This document shows positions 1 to 8,530 of a stretch of 64,000 nucleotides of DNA, piece by piece. Every line of letters begins with the position of its first letter. The stretch's first letter is position 1. The DNA lies in the NCBI RefSeq assembly GCF_023273855.1, contig NZ_CP096884.1, forward strand, positions 1,364,001 through 1,428,000. The letters are read 5' to 3'. Origin of the DNA: Seonamhaeicola sp. ML3 (GTDB lineage: Bacteria; Bacteroidota; Bacteroidia; Flavobacteriales; Flavobacteriaceae). Under the pieces are notes generated by a model. It was not told the origin of the DNA, did no database searches, and saw only the letters and a program-made list of their open reading frames with translations. The translations under genes and the position numbers were made by a program.

Positions 1-18
1 ATCGTTCACTTGGAATAG
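1..18 (+). CDS. 3' end of an upstream gene (possibly exodeoxyribonuclease III)
   Basis: The first 18 bases can be read as a C-terminal tail IVHLE followed by TAG, six bases before the next ATG. Exodeoxyribonuclease III proteins often end in a short beta strand of this kind (after SDHCP), so that is one possible identity. Five residues cannot prove it, and the other two frames are also open here. Confidence 0.3.
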   Translation: MVHLE

Positions 19-23
19 ATATT

Positions 24-1586
24 ATGGCTTTTCGTTTTTATATACTCACACTCTTTTTTAGTCTTTCATTTTGTTTGTTACATGCTCAGAATGAAGTCGA
101 TTCGTTGTCGGTGGCTGTCAAAGACACATTGGTTGATGGCAAACCAAACATTGAACCTATTAAAGCCGTTACAGACAGTACAGATATTAAAAAACTGGAA
201 GACCATGAATTGGCGGCAAGTATAGACGAAAAATGGCTTCAGGAATTGTACAGTAACAACCTGTTTGACACTGTTTATAAATCGGTTTCGGATTTAGATT
301 TTAAATCGGTTGAATATCCAGAATTACCAACAGACACACTAAAAGCTAGACTAGCAGAACTAAATGCTAGAACGCCTTTTAATGTGGAGTATAATCCGTC
401 TTTAGAGAGTGTAATCAAATCTTATTTAAAACATAGAAGAAACCTTATTCAAAGACTGCTTACTTTAAGTGAATTCTATTTCCCCATGTTTGAACGGGAA
501 CTAGATAATGCCAATATTCCTCTAGAGATAAAATATTTGGCCATTGTAGAATCAGCTTTAAAGCCTAGGGCAAAATCTAGAGTAGGCGCTACAGGGTTGT
601 GGCAGTTTATGTTCAGCACTGGAAAAATGTATGGGTTAGATGTTAGTAGCTATGTAGACGAACGTAGCGACCCTATAAAATCTACTAAAGCGGCTACTAA
701 ATATTTGGCAAAATTATATGAGATTTTTGGGGATTGGGATTTGGCCTTGGCGTCCTATAATTCTGGTCCAGGAAATGTAACGAAAGCGATTCGTCGCTCT
801 GGAGGTTACAAAAACTATTGGAATATTAGGCAAAATCTACCAAGGGAAACAGCCGGCTATTTACCTGCTTTTTTAGCTAATATGTACATTTTTGAATATG
901 CTGAAGCCCACGGTTTTAAGAAGACAAAACCAGAGTTTGCTCTTAAAGAAACAGATACGGTGCTTGTAAAACAGATGATTACTTTAGACCAAGTTGCCGA
1001 AGTAACAGGAACACCAATAGAACAGCTTCAGTTTTTAAATCCTTCGTATAAATTAGATATCATTCCCGTAATAAAAGGCGAGAATTATTATCTAAGATTA
1101 CCAAGAGAGGTTGTGGGGACTTTTGTAAATAATGAAGAAAAAATATATGCTTTTGTAAAAGAGGAATTTGCCAAAAGAGAAAAGCCATTACCTCAGTTTT
1201 TTAATGCCACAGATAGGATACGTTATAAAGTACGCTCTGGCGATTACTTAGGTAAAATTGCTAGGCGTTATGGAGTAAGAGTAAACCAAATTAAACGGTG
1301 GAACGGAATGAGAAGTAATGATTTGCAAATTGGCCAAAGGCTTACTATTTATCCGCGTAAACCGTATACACCTTCGGTAGCATCATCTTCATCAATAGTT
1401 AAAAAGAAAACCATAACCAAACCACTTTCGGGCGATGTTGTTATCTACACCGTGAAGAGTGGCGATTCGTTATGGAGCATTTCCCAAAAATTTTCTGGAG
1501 TTTCTATTCAAAATATTCGAGATTGGAACGGTATTAGTGGTAGTAATTTAAAACCGGGAATGAAGCTAAAAATATCCAAAGGGTAA
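24..1586 (+). CDS. MltD-like membrane-associated lytic transglycosylase with two LysM domains
   Basis: A 520-residue exported murein transglycosylase that would cleave the MurNAc-GlcNAc bond with 1,6-anhydro product formation. A signal peptide covers about residues 1-21 (ends LLHAQ). The SLT domain lies at about 160-300, with the catalytic Glu at about 176 in IVESALKP and the family motifs GATGLWQF and LASYNSGPGNV. Two LysM peptidoglycan-binding modules follow at about 399-443 and 473-517, both with the YxVxSGDxL start and WNG core. The length and order match the MltD family. It is followed after 23 bp by a lipoprotein gene on the same strand and is probably co-transcribed with it. The absence of a lipobox suggests a periplasmic protein, or one held by LysM rather than by a lipid. 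Confidence 0.9.
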   Translation: MAFRFYILTLFFSLSFCLLHAQNEVDSLSVAVKDTLVDGKPNIEPIKAVTDSTDIKKLEDHELAASIDEKWLQELYSNNLFDTVYKSVSDLDFKSVEYPELPTDTLKARLAELNARTPFNVEYNPSLESVIKSYLKHRRNLIQRLLTLSEFYFPMFERELDNANIPLEIKYLAIVESALKPRAKSRVGATGLWQFMFSTGKMYGLDVSSYVDERSDPIKSTKAATKYLAKLYEIFGDWDLALASYNSGPGNVTKAIRRSGGYKNYWNIRQNLPRETAGYLPAFLANMYIFEYAEAHGFKKTKPEFALKETDTVLVKQMITLDQVAEVTGTPIEQLQFLNPSYKLDIIPVIKGENYYLRLPREVVGTFVNNEEKIYAFVKEEFAKREKPLPQFFNATDRIRYKVRSGDYLGKIARRYGVRVNQIKRWNGMRSNDLQIGQRLTIYPRKPYTPSVASSSSIVKKKTITKPLSGDVVIYTVKSGDSLWSISQKFSGVSIQNIRDWNGISGSNLKPGMKLKISKG

Positions 1587-1609
1587 TTCCTTGTAAAAAT
1601 TAAGAACTT

Positions 1610-2617
1610 ATGAAACATATTCTTCTATCAACCTTATTTTTATTGGTTGTAATGTCTTGTAAAGAGAAAAAAGGTAGCTCCGAGAGATTTATTCAAGATT
1701 CTTCTGGAAATATAAACCATGTGTCTGTGGTTTTAGAGAATGATGTTTGGGACGGCAGGGTTGGTGATGCCATTAGGGATGTTTTAACACAACCAATTTA
1801 TGGTTTGCCACAAGATGAACCCATGTTTACCTTAAGCCAGATTCCGCCAAAAGTGTTTTCTGGTTTTGTAACCAAAAACCGTACGATTCTTAAAGTTGAA
1901 ATGGGCAAAGAACCAGGTATTCACTTTAAGGATGATGCTTTTGCCAAGCCTCAAAAAGTTATTGTTTTAACAGGAAAAACAAAAGAAGATATTATTGAAA
2001 TTGTTACCCAAAACTCCGAGAAAATTGTCGAGACCTTTAGAGCTATGGAAATCGCCGAGAGACAACGCCAAATGTCTAAATCGCAGCACAAGTACACCGC
2101 AATAAAAGAGAATTTAGGTTTGACCATTCAATTTCCATCCATATACGAGGTAGCCAAAGTGCGCGAAAATTTCTTCTGGTTCAGAAAAAATATAACAACA
2201 GGCCACGCCCATATTATGATTTACGAGATTCCTTATGAGGCTATTACCCGAAATGATAGTACGATAAATCAAATCATTAAGATTAGGGATTCTTTGGGGC
2301 AACAATATTTTAAAGGCCGTTTAGATGAAACTGTAGGGGCAGATGGCAATAAAATTAGTTCTTACATGGTTACCGAAGATGCTTATACACCCTTTCATGG
2401 AGAAACGATTGTAGATAACAAGCCTGCATTCGAAACTAAAGGAGTATGGGAATTGACAAACGATTTTATGGGAGGTCCTTTTATAAACTTTACCATAGAA
2501 GATAAAGTGAATAAGCGTTGGGTAGGCGTAGAAGGGTTTGTTTTTGCACCATCTGTAGAAAAACGCAACTATATGTTGGAGCTTGAATCTATTATGCAAT
2601 CTGTAAAGATTGAATAA
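1610..2617 (+). CDS. DUF4837 family lipoprotein
   Basis: A 335-residue lipoprotein: the signal peptide ends in a lipobox (VVMSC, lipidated Cys 17), followed by KEKKGSSE, a charged, flexible linker. The rest is soluble and contains the features typical of DUF4837, a Bacteroidota-specific family of unknown function (an N-terminal part with a GLPQDEPMF stretch and a C-terminal beta-rich part with a KGVWEL segment). The position directly after the transglycosylase gene suggests an envelope role. No catalytic motif is visible, so I assign no function. A strong bidirectional terminator follows. Confidence 0.85.
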   Translation: MKHILLSTLFLLVVMSCKEKKGSSERFIQDSSGNINHVSVVLENDVWDGRVGDAIRDVLTQPIYGLPQDEPMFTLSQIPPKVFSGFVTKNRTILKVEMGKEPGIHFKDDAFAKPQKVIVLTGKTKEDIIEIVTQNSEKIVETFRAMEIAERQRQMSKSQHKYTAIKENLGLTIQFPSIYEVAKVRENFFWFRKNITTGHAHIMIYEIPYEAITRNDSTINQIIKIRDSLGQQYFKGRLDETVGADGNKISSYMVTEDAYTPFHGETIVDNKPAFETKGVWELTNDFMGGPFINFTIEDKVNKRWVGVEGFVFAPSVEKRNYMLELESIMQSVKIE

Positions 2618-2635
2618 AACCTAAAATAATAAAAT

Positions 2636-2670
2636 CAAAAAAGCCGATGCAGTATTACATCGGCTTTTTT
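2636..2670. terminator. Bidirectional intrinsic terminator between the DUF4837 gene and tatA
   Basis: A 9-bp stem, AAGCCGATG (2641-2649) and CATCGGCTT (2658-2666), encloses an 8-nt loop. A-tracts lie on the left and a T-tract on the right, so it can terminate transcripts from both convergent genes. Confidence 0.9.
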
Positions 2671-2688
2671 GATATAGAAAAACAATGA

Positions 2689-2871
2689 TTATTCTTTTTC
2701 CTTAATGTCTCCGTTTTCCTCTTTACTGGCATCTTTAAACTCTTTAATACCACTTCCTAAACCACGCATTAATTCTGGAATTTTCTTCCCACCAAACAAT
2801 AACAACACAACAACAACAATTAATGCTATTTGCCATGGTCCAATAGCTAAAGGCAACATATATAAACTCAT
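2689..2871 (-). CDS. tatA: Sec-independent translocase subunit TatA/TatE
   Basis: A 60-residue TatA-type protein, the pore-forming or membrane-thinning component of twin-arginine export of folded proteins. A short periplasmic N-terminus is followed by the membrane helix [17 protein letters not shown] (about residues 10-26), the hinge [14 protein letters not shown] (an FG motif followed by the amphipathic helix), and a short acidic/lysine tail. The length is normal for small TatA proteins. The gene is convergent with the DUF4837 gene across the terminator and is expressed from its own -7 element on the minus strand. Confidence 0.93.
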   Translation of the reverse strand: MSLYMLPLAIGPWQIALIVVVVLLLFGGKKIPELMRGLGSGIKEFKDASKEENGDIKEKE

Positions 2872-2889
2872 AATAATTTATTTAAAGCA

Positions 2890-2897
2890 CAAAGTTA
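2890..2897 (-). promoter_or_regulatory. Bacteroidota -7 element for tatA
   Basis: On the minus strand the sequence reads TAACTTTG, a full match to TAnnTTTG, 18 bases before the tatA start codon. No good -33 TTG was found at the usual distance. Confidence 0.55.
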
Positions 2898-2957
2898 ATA
2901 ATTAAAGTTTAATAATATCGTTTAAAGCATAACTTTAGTATTATATGATAAAGTTGT

Positions 2958-2983
2958 GTCATTCCTACGGAGGTAGGAATCCA
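2958..2983 (+). repeat. Dispersed GTCATT palindrome, copy 1
   Basis: GTC precedes an 8-bp inverted repeat, ATTCCTAC (2961-2968) and GTAGGAAT (2973-2980), with loop GGAG. It is the same design as the copy at 45362 (same ATTCC/GGAAT ends, 4-nt loop). It lies in the 223-bp gap between tatA and the M23 gene, which otherwise holds only the two promoters. Confidence 0.75.
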
Positions 2984-3080
2984 GTAATTAATATGTTGTT
3001 TTTAGCCACCTAAATCAATTGGATTGAGAAACTATGTTTATTGAAGTCGTTTTAGACACAATAGGTTTTAGTAAATTCTT

Positions 3081-3088
3081 TATTTTTG
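3081..3088 (+). promoter_or_regulatory. -7 element TATTTTTG of the M23 peptidase gene
   Basis: A full TAnnTTTG match that ends six bases before the ATG at 3095. If it is the real promoter, the mRNA would start at or within a few bases of the start codon. Confidence 0.5.
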
Positions 3089-3094
3089 CTTTGC

Positions 3095-3961
3095 ATGAAT
3101 AAAAAAAAGAAGCCTAAAAAGATAAAGAAGAAACTGTTAGACAGGTATAAATTGGTTATACTTAACGAGCTAACTTTCGAAGAGCGTTTGTCTCTTAAAT
3201 TAACTAGGCTTAATGTTTTCGTTCTGGGATCTTTATCTGCTATTTTCTTAATTACACTAACCTATTTGATTATTGCTTTTACACCACTAAGAGAGTACGT
3301 TCCAGGTTATGCATCTGCCAAACTTAAAAAGGATGCCATCGATTTGGCTTTAAGGGTAGATTCATTACAAACAGAATTAGCCGTTAGGAAAGCCTATTAC
3401 AGTTCAATTCGAAAAGTATTAACCGGAGATGTAAGTTCTGTGGATTTTAATAGAGATTCTATTATCGAAGCTGTAAAGCTGGAGGCAAGTGAAGTTGATT
3501 TTACACCAACTGCAGAAGATTCTTTACTTAGAGAAAAAGTAGATAAGGAAGATAAATATAACTTATTCGAATCTGCAACTACCGCTACCAATTTTGTGCT
3601 TTTCCCGCCTGTTAGCGGAACTATTAGCGACCATTATAATTTAGAAGAGAAACATTATGCGGTTGATATAGTTGTACCAAAAGACACGCCTGTTAAGGCG
3701 ACTGCAGACGGTATTGTTATTTTTGCAGAGTGGACTGTCGAGACCGGTTATGTAATTATTATGGAACATAGCTATGGACTTATTTCGGTTTATAAGCACA
3801 ATGCTAAACTTACCAAATCTCAAGGCGATTTGGTTAAAGCTGGTGAGGTTATCGCAACTGCTGGAAATACCGGCGAGCTTTCTACAGGACCACATTTACA
3901 TTTTGAACTTTGGAACGATGGGTATCCCATTAATCCAACAAATTTTATAGATTTTAAGTAA
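3095..3961 (+). CDS. Membrane-anchored M23 family (LytM) peptidase
   Basis: A 288-residue protein with a basic cytoplasmic N-terminus, one membrane helix at about residues 39-62, a predicted helical/coiled linker and a C-terminal LytM domain. The zinc ligands are intact: HYAVD (HxxxD motif) and PHLHFE (HxH motif), so it should be an active peptidoglycan endopeptidase facing the periplasm. I chose ATG 3095; an in-frame TTG at 3086 would overlap the -7 promoter element and is less likely. The stop codon overlaps the next start (TAATG at 3959), so it is translationally coupled to the GH3 gene. It resembles the M23 proteins found next to GH3 genes in Flavobacteriaceae. Confidence 0.9.
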   Translation: MNKKKKPKKIKKKLLDRYKLVILNELTFEERLSLKLTRLNVFVLGSLSAIFLITLTYLIIAFTPLREYVPGYASAKLKKDAIDLALRVDSLQTELAVRKAYYSSIRKVLTGDVSSVDFNRDSIIEAVKLEASEVDFTPTAEDSLLREKVDKEDKYNLFESATTATNFVLFPPVSGTISDHYNLEEKHYAVDIVVPKDTPVKATADGIVIFAEWTVETGYVIIMEHSYGLISVYKHNAKLTKSQGDLVKAGEVIATAGNTGELSTGPHLHFELWNDGYPINPTNFIDFK

Positions 3962-5454
3962 TGTTATCAATAAAATCTGTCTTAGCCAAGCCATTTTCAA
4001 AACGCGTTCATAAAAAGATTCAAAAATGGGCTAAAGACCCTATTAAGACTCAAGAAAACGTTTTCCAAGATTTAATAGCCACGGCTACAAAAACACAATT
4101 CGGACAAGACCATGACTTTGTAAGCATTAATACTCATGAAGATTTTGTAAGGCGTGTCCCTATAAGAGATTATGAGGCTTTAAGACCTTATGTAGATAAG
4201 GTCGTTGAGGGAGAAGAAGATGTCTTATGGATAGGCAAGCCACTATATTTTGCTAAAACTTCGGGTACAACTTCTGGCGCTAAATACATTCCCTTGACTA
4301 AAGAAAGTATGCCGTCTCATATCGAGGCAGCAAGGAATGCTATTTTAATGTACATTCACGAAACGGGCAATGCGAAATTCGTAAATGGTAAGATGATTTT
4401 TCTTCAAGGAAGCCCTATTTTGAAAGAACAAAATGGCGTTAAACTAGGCAGGCTTTCTGGAATCGTGGCGCATTACGTTCCAAAATACCTTCAGAAAAAT
4501 AGATTACCTTCTTGGGAAACGAATTGTATTGATGATTGGGAGACAAAGGTCGATGCTATTGTCGAGGAAACCTTACCAGAGAATATGACTGTTATATCTG
4601 GAATCCCATCGTGGGTTCAAATGTATTTTGAAAAACTCATTCAAAAAACAAATAAACCCGTTGGCAAGGTTTTTAAAAACTTCAAACTGTTCATTTTTGG
4701 AGGCGTAAATTACGAACCCTATCGCGCAAAATTTGAAAGTTTAATAGGTAGAAAGGTCGATAGTATAGAGTTATATCCGGCCAGTGAAGGGTTTTTTGCT
4801 TTCCAAGATAAACAGAATAAAAAAGGTATGTTGCTCCAGTTAAATTCCGGGATTTTCTATGAATTTATAAAAGCGGATGAATTTTTTAATGAAAACCCTA
4901 AGCGACTAACGATTAAAGATGTTGAGGTAGGTGTAAATTACGTTATGATAATCTCTACAAATGCAGGTTTATGGGCGTATAATATTGGAGATACGGTAGA
5001 GTTTACTTCAACCAGTCCGTATAGAGTAATTGTTTCAGGAAGGATAAAACACTTCATTTCAGCTTTTGGAGAACATGTTATTGGTAAAGAGGTGGAGCAA
5101 GCTATGCAGGAGGCAATTGCAGAAACAGATATTAGTATTACAGAGTTTACGGTTGCTCCTCAAATTAATCCAAAAGAAGGGTTACCATATCACGAATGGT
5201 TTATTGAATTTGAGAAAGAGCCCGAAGATATTTCGAGTTTAGCAAACAAAATAGATAAGTCTTTACAGAAACAAAATGTTTATTATTTCGATTTAATAGA
5301 AGGTAAGGTTTTGCAAACGTTAAAGATTACCAGAGTAAAGAAAGATGGCTTTAAGAATTATATGAAATCTGTAGGGAAGTTAGGTGGGCAAAATAAAATC
5401 CCCAGGCTTTCTAACGACCGTAAAATAGTTGAGGAATTACCAGACACTTATTAA
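3961..5454 (+). CDS. GH3 family acyl-adenylate/amido-synthetase-like protein
   Basis: A 497-residue member of the GH3 family, best known from plants, where it adenylates carboxylic acids such as auxin or jasmonate and joins them to amino acids. The ATP-binding P-loop-like motif TSGTTSGAKYIPLT lies at about residues 100-113. A second motif, LYPASEGFFAFQ, and the GLWAYNIGDTVEF region near residue 340 match the family core, and KHFISAFGEHV precedes the C-terminal lid. The full-length family fold appears present. The bacterial substrate is unknown. The gene overlaps the M23 gene by one base, so the two are expressed together. Confidence 0.88.
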   Translation: MLSIKSVLAKPFSKRVHKKIQKWAKDPIKTQENVFQDLIATATKTQFGQDHDFVSINTHEDFVRRVPIRDYEALRPYVDKVVEGEEDVLWIGKPLYFAKTSGTTSGAKYIPLTKESMPSHIEAARNAILMYIHETGNAKFVNGKMIFLQGSPILKEQNGVKLGRLSGIVAHYVPKYLQKNRLPSWETNCIDDWETKVDAIVEETLPENMTVISGIPSWVQMYFEKLIQKTNKPVGKVFKNFKLFIFGGVNYEPYRAKFESLIGRKVDSIELYPASEGFFAFQDKQNKKGMLLQLNSGIFYEFIKADEFFNENPKRLTIKDVEVGVNYVMIISTNAGLWAYNIGDTVEFTSTSPYRVIVSGRIKHFISAFGEHVIGKEVEQAMQEAIAETDISITEFTVAPQINPKEGLPYHEWFIEFEKEPEDISSLANKIDKSLQKQNVYYFDLIEGKVLQTLKITRVKKDGFKNYMKSVGKLGGQNKIPRLSNDRKIVEELPDTY

Positions 5455-5466
5455 GTCAAATAATAC

Positions 5467-5474
5467 TATCTTTG
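5467..5474 (+). promoter_or_regulatory. -7 element TATCTTTG before the DUF6909 gene
   Basis: A full TAnnTTTG match located 13 bases before the first ATG (5488) and 19 before the second (5494). It would give a very short leader. No clear -33 TTG was found. Confidence 0.5.
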
Positions 5475-5487
5475 GATCTGAAAAAAT

Positions 5488-7185
5488 ATGCTAATGGGTA
5501 ATTTAAAACATCATGAAAGAACACGTGCTCAAGAGAGCTCTAGTGCTATTGAGAGGATGTATATTACCATGCGGCATTTATTTATTCGGGGTTTCTACAA
5601 ACCTATGGGGGTTTCTGGTGAAATGCTTCGTAATTCATTACTTCTTTTAAGGCCAGAAATCTATGGGTCTATAGGTGATGAAAAAGCCGAACTAGAAGGC
5701 CTTCTTTACGTTATAGACAGACTTCCAGAAGGCATAGAAGAATGTACTTTCATAAATCTAACAAGTGACGAGGGTTATTCAAATTCTCATTTTAAACCCA
5801 TAATCCCTGAAAAAAGGCGTAGAAACTGTTACCGGATTGATGCAGAACAGATGAATATTGAGATAACCAGAGGGCGCTCTGAAATCTATGATATTTTAAC
5901 GCATCTTACTTTTCTTTTTGTAGAGTCTCATAAAATAAGCAAACGTGTTTTAATTGATGACGAGCAAGGTACAACGACTAGAGATTGGGAAAAACTAGAA
6001 AAAGCCGTTTTATCCAAAAAGAAACTTACTAAAGAAGAACGTGAGATTGCTATAACCCATACAGCAAATATTCTAGGTAGAACTTTTGATGAGCTCAGGT
6101 GTATATATGATGATTTTGCTTCAGATAAACAACCAGAAAGGTTCTTACACATTATCTATTGGTTAGGGAAATTAGCTATTGAAGAAGAAGTTAAAAATAA
6201 TAAAAGGACTGTTACTTTTAGTCCAGTCTTAAGAGAACGAATCGGCCATCATATTCATGGTGAAATATGGGCCGATAATATTAAAGGGGTCTTATATAAA
6301 AATTCACTTCTTCAACGTCCAATTCATATTATAAGTGCAAATATGCACAGTGTTATGAATGGTATTTTTGCACCTTCAGCACTTAAAACACTAGCTTCTA
6401 AAAAAGATATTTTTGAAGTCTATGAAACATTAAGTAAAAGCGAAAATGAAGATTTACGTAAAAAGGTAAGTAACGAAGCTTTAAGACATGGTATGCTCTA
6501 TGTGAAAGATACTTCTGGAACTAATATCGATGTCCAAATTTTTGACACAAGCAAGATAGATTTATCCCGAATAGATTTAAAAGTGAACAATAATCAGTTA
6601 AAAGAGGAAAAACCTATTATTTTAGTGATGGATTATGCGTTTGGAGAGCAGGCCTACGAAACCATAGACGAGTTGCTAAAGCCCTACAAAAAGAACGAAG
6701 AGGATATTTACATGAATATTGAATCGATTTCCATAATGGGTAAAGCAGGCATTTTAGAAGGCGAAAAGGGCGATATTATGATTCCTTCTGCGCATATTTT
6801 TGAAGGGACAGCCGATAACTATCCTTTTGAAAATGAACTAAAAAAACAAGATTTAGAAGGCCAAGGCATTGATGTTTATGAAGGGGCTATGATAACGGTT
6901 TTAGGAACCTCTTTACAGAATAAAGATATTTTAAAGTTTTTTTACAATTCAACATGGAAAGTTATTGGGTTAGAAATGGAAGGAGCGCATTATCACAAGG
7001 CCATACAATCTGCCTCTAAGGTTCGAGGTAGTATAAAATCTGATGTAAAAGTAAGATACGCCTATTATGCTAGTGACAACCCTTTAAAGACAGGAGCAAC
7101 ATTAGCTTCAGGAGGCTTGGGAACAACAGGGGTTAAGCCTACATATTTAATAACAAGAACAATTTTAGAACAAATATTAAATTAA
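5488..7185 (+). CDS. DUF6909 family protein with nucleoside-phosphorylase-like C-terminal region
   Basis: A 565-residue soluble protein, recognised as the DUF6909 family of Bacteroidota, with no assigned function. The N-terminal two thirds are mainly helical and charged. From about residue 375 the sequence follows the layout of the purine/uridine phosphorylase and nucleosidase fold: IMGKAGILEGEKGDIMIPSA resembles the GxAGxL...GDxxI segment, IGLEMEGAHY resembles the substrate-binding MExE/vEMEaa motif, and YYASDNP resembles the late vSD motif. That relation is my inference. ATG 5488 and ATG 5494 are both possible starts. It lies 33 bp after the GH3 gene. Confidence 0.75.
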   Translation: MLMGNLKHHERTRAQESSSAIERMYITMRHLFIRGFYKPMGVSGEMLRNSLLLLRPEIYGSIGDEKAELEGLLYVIDRLPEGIEECTFINLTSDEGYSNSHFKPIIPEKRRRNCYRIDAEQMNIEITRGRSEIYDILTHLTFLFVESHKISKRVLIDDEQGTTTRDWEKLEKAVLSKKKLTKEEREIAITHTANILGRTFDELRCIYDDFASDKQPERFLHIIYWLGKLAIEEEVKNNKRTVTFSPVLRERIGHHIHGEIWADNIKGVLYKNSLLQRPIHIISANMHSVMNGIFAPSALKTLASKKDIFEVYETLSKSENEDLRKKVSNEALRHGMLYVKDTSGTNIDVQIFDTSKIDLSRIDLKVNNNQLKEEKPIILVMDYAFGEQAYETIDELLKPYKKNEEDIYMNIESISIMGKAGILEGEKGDIMIPSAHIFEGTADNYPFENELKKQDLEGQGIDVYEGAMITVLGTSLQNKDILKFFYNSTWKVIGLEMEGAHYHKAIQSASKVRGSIKSDVKVRYAYYASDNPLKTGATLASGGLGTTGVKPTYLITRTILEQILN

Positions 7186-7190
7186 ATACT

Positions 7191-8261
7191 ATGAGTAAAG
7201 ATTCTCAGCAAACATCACAATCTGAAGAAGTGGATTTAGGACAGCTGTTTAAAATGATAGGGAATGCTTTTAACAATTTTATTAAGTTTTTTGTTAGCTT
7301 TTTTAAAGGTCTATATGGGCTTGTTTTGATAGTTTTAATTCACTTTCACAAAAGAAGAGTTTGGTATGCTTTATCTCTCTTAGTTGGGTTATCAATTGGA
7401 TATGTAATGGACTCAAAATCAGATAAACTATATGGAGCCAATATGTTTATTGAAACTAATTTTAATTCTGCAAGACAAGTCTATGAAAATATAAACAATT
7501 TACATGAGTTGACAGAAACTGATAATGACTCTATCAAATTGGCTGATATTCTGGGTATTAGTGTTTCAGAAGCGGCAAGTTTAAAAGGCTTTTATATTGA
7601 ACCTGATTTAGACGAAAATGATATTGTAGAAATGTATTCTAGTTTTTACACTAAACTCGATTCAATTTCTAGATTAGAAATGAATTACGATAGATATAAA
7701 AAATCCCTTACACCATATAATTACTCTATTCATAAAATAGGAGTTGCATCTACAAATAAAGATATTTACAAAAAAATTGAAAAGAGATTTGCTCTACAGC
7801 TTGCCAATAATCAATACTTGTCAGATTTATTAGAGGCTAACACAGAAAATTTAGATGAAAGAGAAAAAAGTTTATCAAAACAGGTTATCAAAACAGATTC
7901 ATTAGTTAATGAGTATTTGAAAATAAGAATTAATGAATCGGAAAAAGAACCTATTCCTGGGGCTGGAACAAATTTGTATATGGGAGGCTCTCAGTCAGAA
8001 AGTGTTTTAGTAGATGAATCTAAGGTTATTGATAAGATACTTGTTTTAGAAAATCAAAAAAGATCAATTAACACAGAAAGGGCTCTGAAGAAAAATGTAG
8101 TTAATGTTTTGGCTATGTTTCCTGAAACAGGTTATGATATTAAAACATGGTCTGACAAGTATAGGTATTTATTACCTATTGCTCTATTTTCTTTAACACT
8201 AATGGCATTTTTCTTACTAGGTCTAAGCAAATATTTAGAGGCGGAGAGTAAGAAATTATAA
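7191..8261 (+). CDS. Wzz-like chain-length determinant/polysaccharide co-polymerase homologue
   Basis: A 356-residue inner-membrane protein with the topology of polysaccharide co-polymerases: a cytoplasmic N-terminus with the EEVDLGQLFK segment typical of Bacteroidota Wzz-like proteins, a first hydrophobic region (27-50) and helix (57-73), a large periplasmic helical part, and a last helix at about 326-347 close to the C-terminus. There is no C-terminal tyrosine-kinase domain. It starts five bases after the DUF6909 stop and is the first gene of the polysaccharide locus, where it would control polymer length together with a Wzy protein. Confidence 0.7.
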   Translation: MSKDSQQTSQSEEVDLGQLFKMIGNAFNNFIKFFVSFFKGLYGLVLIVLIHFHKRRVWYALSLLVGLSIGYVMDSKSDKLYGANMFIETNFNSARQVYENINNLHELTETDNDSIKLADILGISVSEAASLKGFYIEPDLDENDIVEMYSSFYTKLDSISRLEMNYDRYKKSLTPYNYSIHKIGVASTNKDIYKKIEKRFALQLANNQYLSDLLEANTENLDEREKSLSKQVIKTDSLVNEYLKIRINESEKEPIPGAGTNLYMGGSQSESVLVDESKVIDKILVLENQKRSINTERALKKNVVNVLAMFPETGYDIKTWSDKYRYLLPIALFSLTLMAFFLLGLSKYLEAESKKL

Positions 8262-8318
8262 AAGCATTAAGTAAAAACTGTTATCTCAGCTCTATATAAA
8301 TTAATAAAAAGTTTTTGA

Positions 8319-8468
8319 CAACAAGTTATTTTTCACAAAGGAGCATTAATATTAGATTTTACGAATCAAGAAAGGGTATGTTTAACTGAGTCTTTGCTTA
8401 AAAATTGTGATAATACTTATAGTGGTTTTATTATGATTTTTCACATGACAATTCTTTATAAGAATTGA
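8319..8468 (+). pseudogene. Possible degraded C-terminal fragment of a methyltransferase
   Basis: The 269-bp gap between the Wzz-like gene and fkbM-like gene contains an open stretch (stop to stop) that reads like a protein end: KGALILDFTNQER near its start and TILYKN before TGA. SAM-dependent methyltransferases in polysaccharide clusters often end with a similar (L)I(V)DNSERxRY ... TSIFYKN pattern. There is no start codon or upstream domain, so it would be a remnant of a lost gene. The similarity is from memory and weak. The rest of the gap shows nothing I recognise. Confidence 0.25.
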
Positions 8469-8530
8469 TACAAAACTAATTTAGCTAGCTTAACTTAATT
8501 ATACTTTAATAAATCGATTACTATCAAAAC

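Noticed and set aside
3086-3094. TTG start giving a slightly longer M23 peptidase
   Set aside because: It overlaps the full -7 promoter element; ATG 3095 is more likely.
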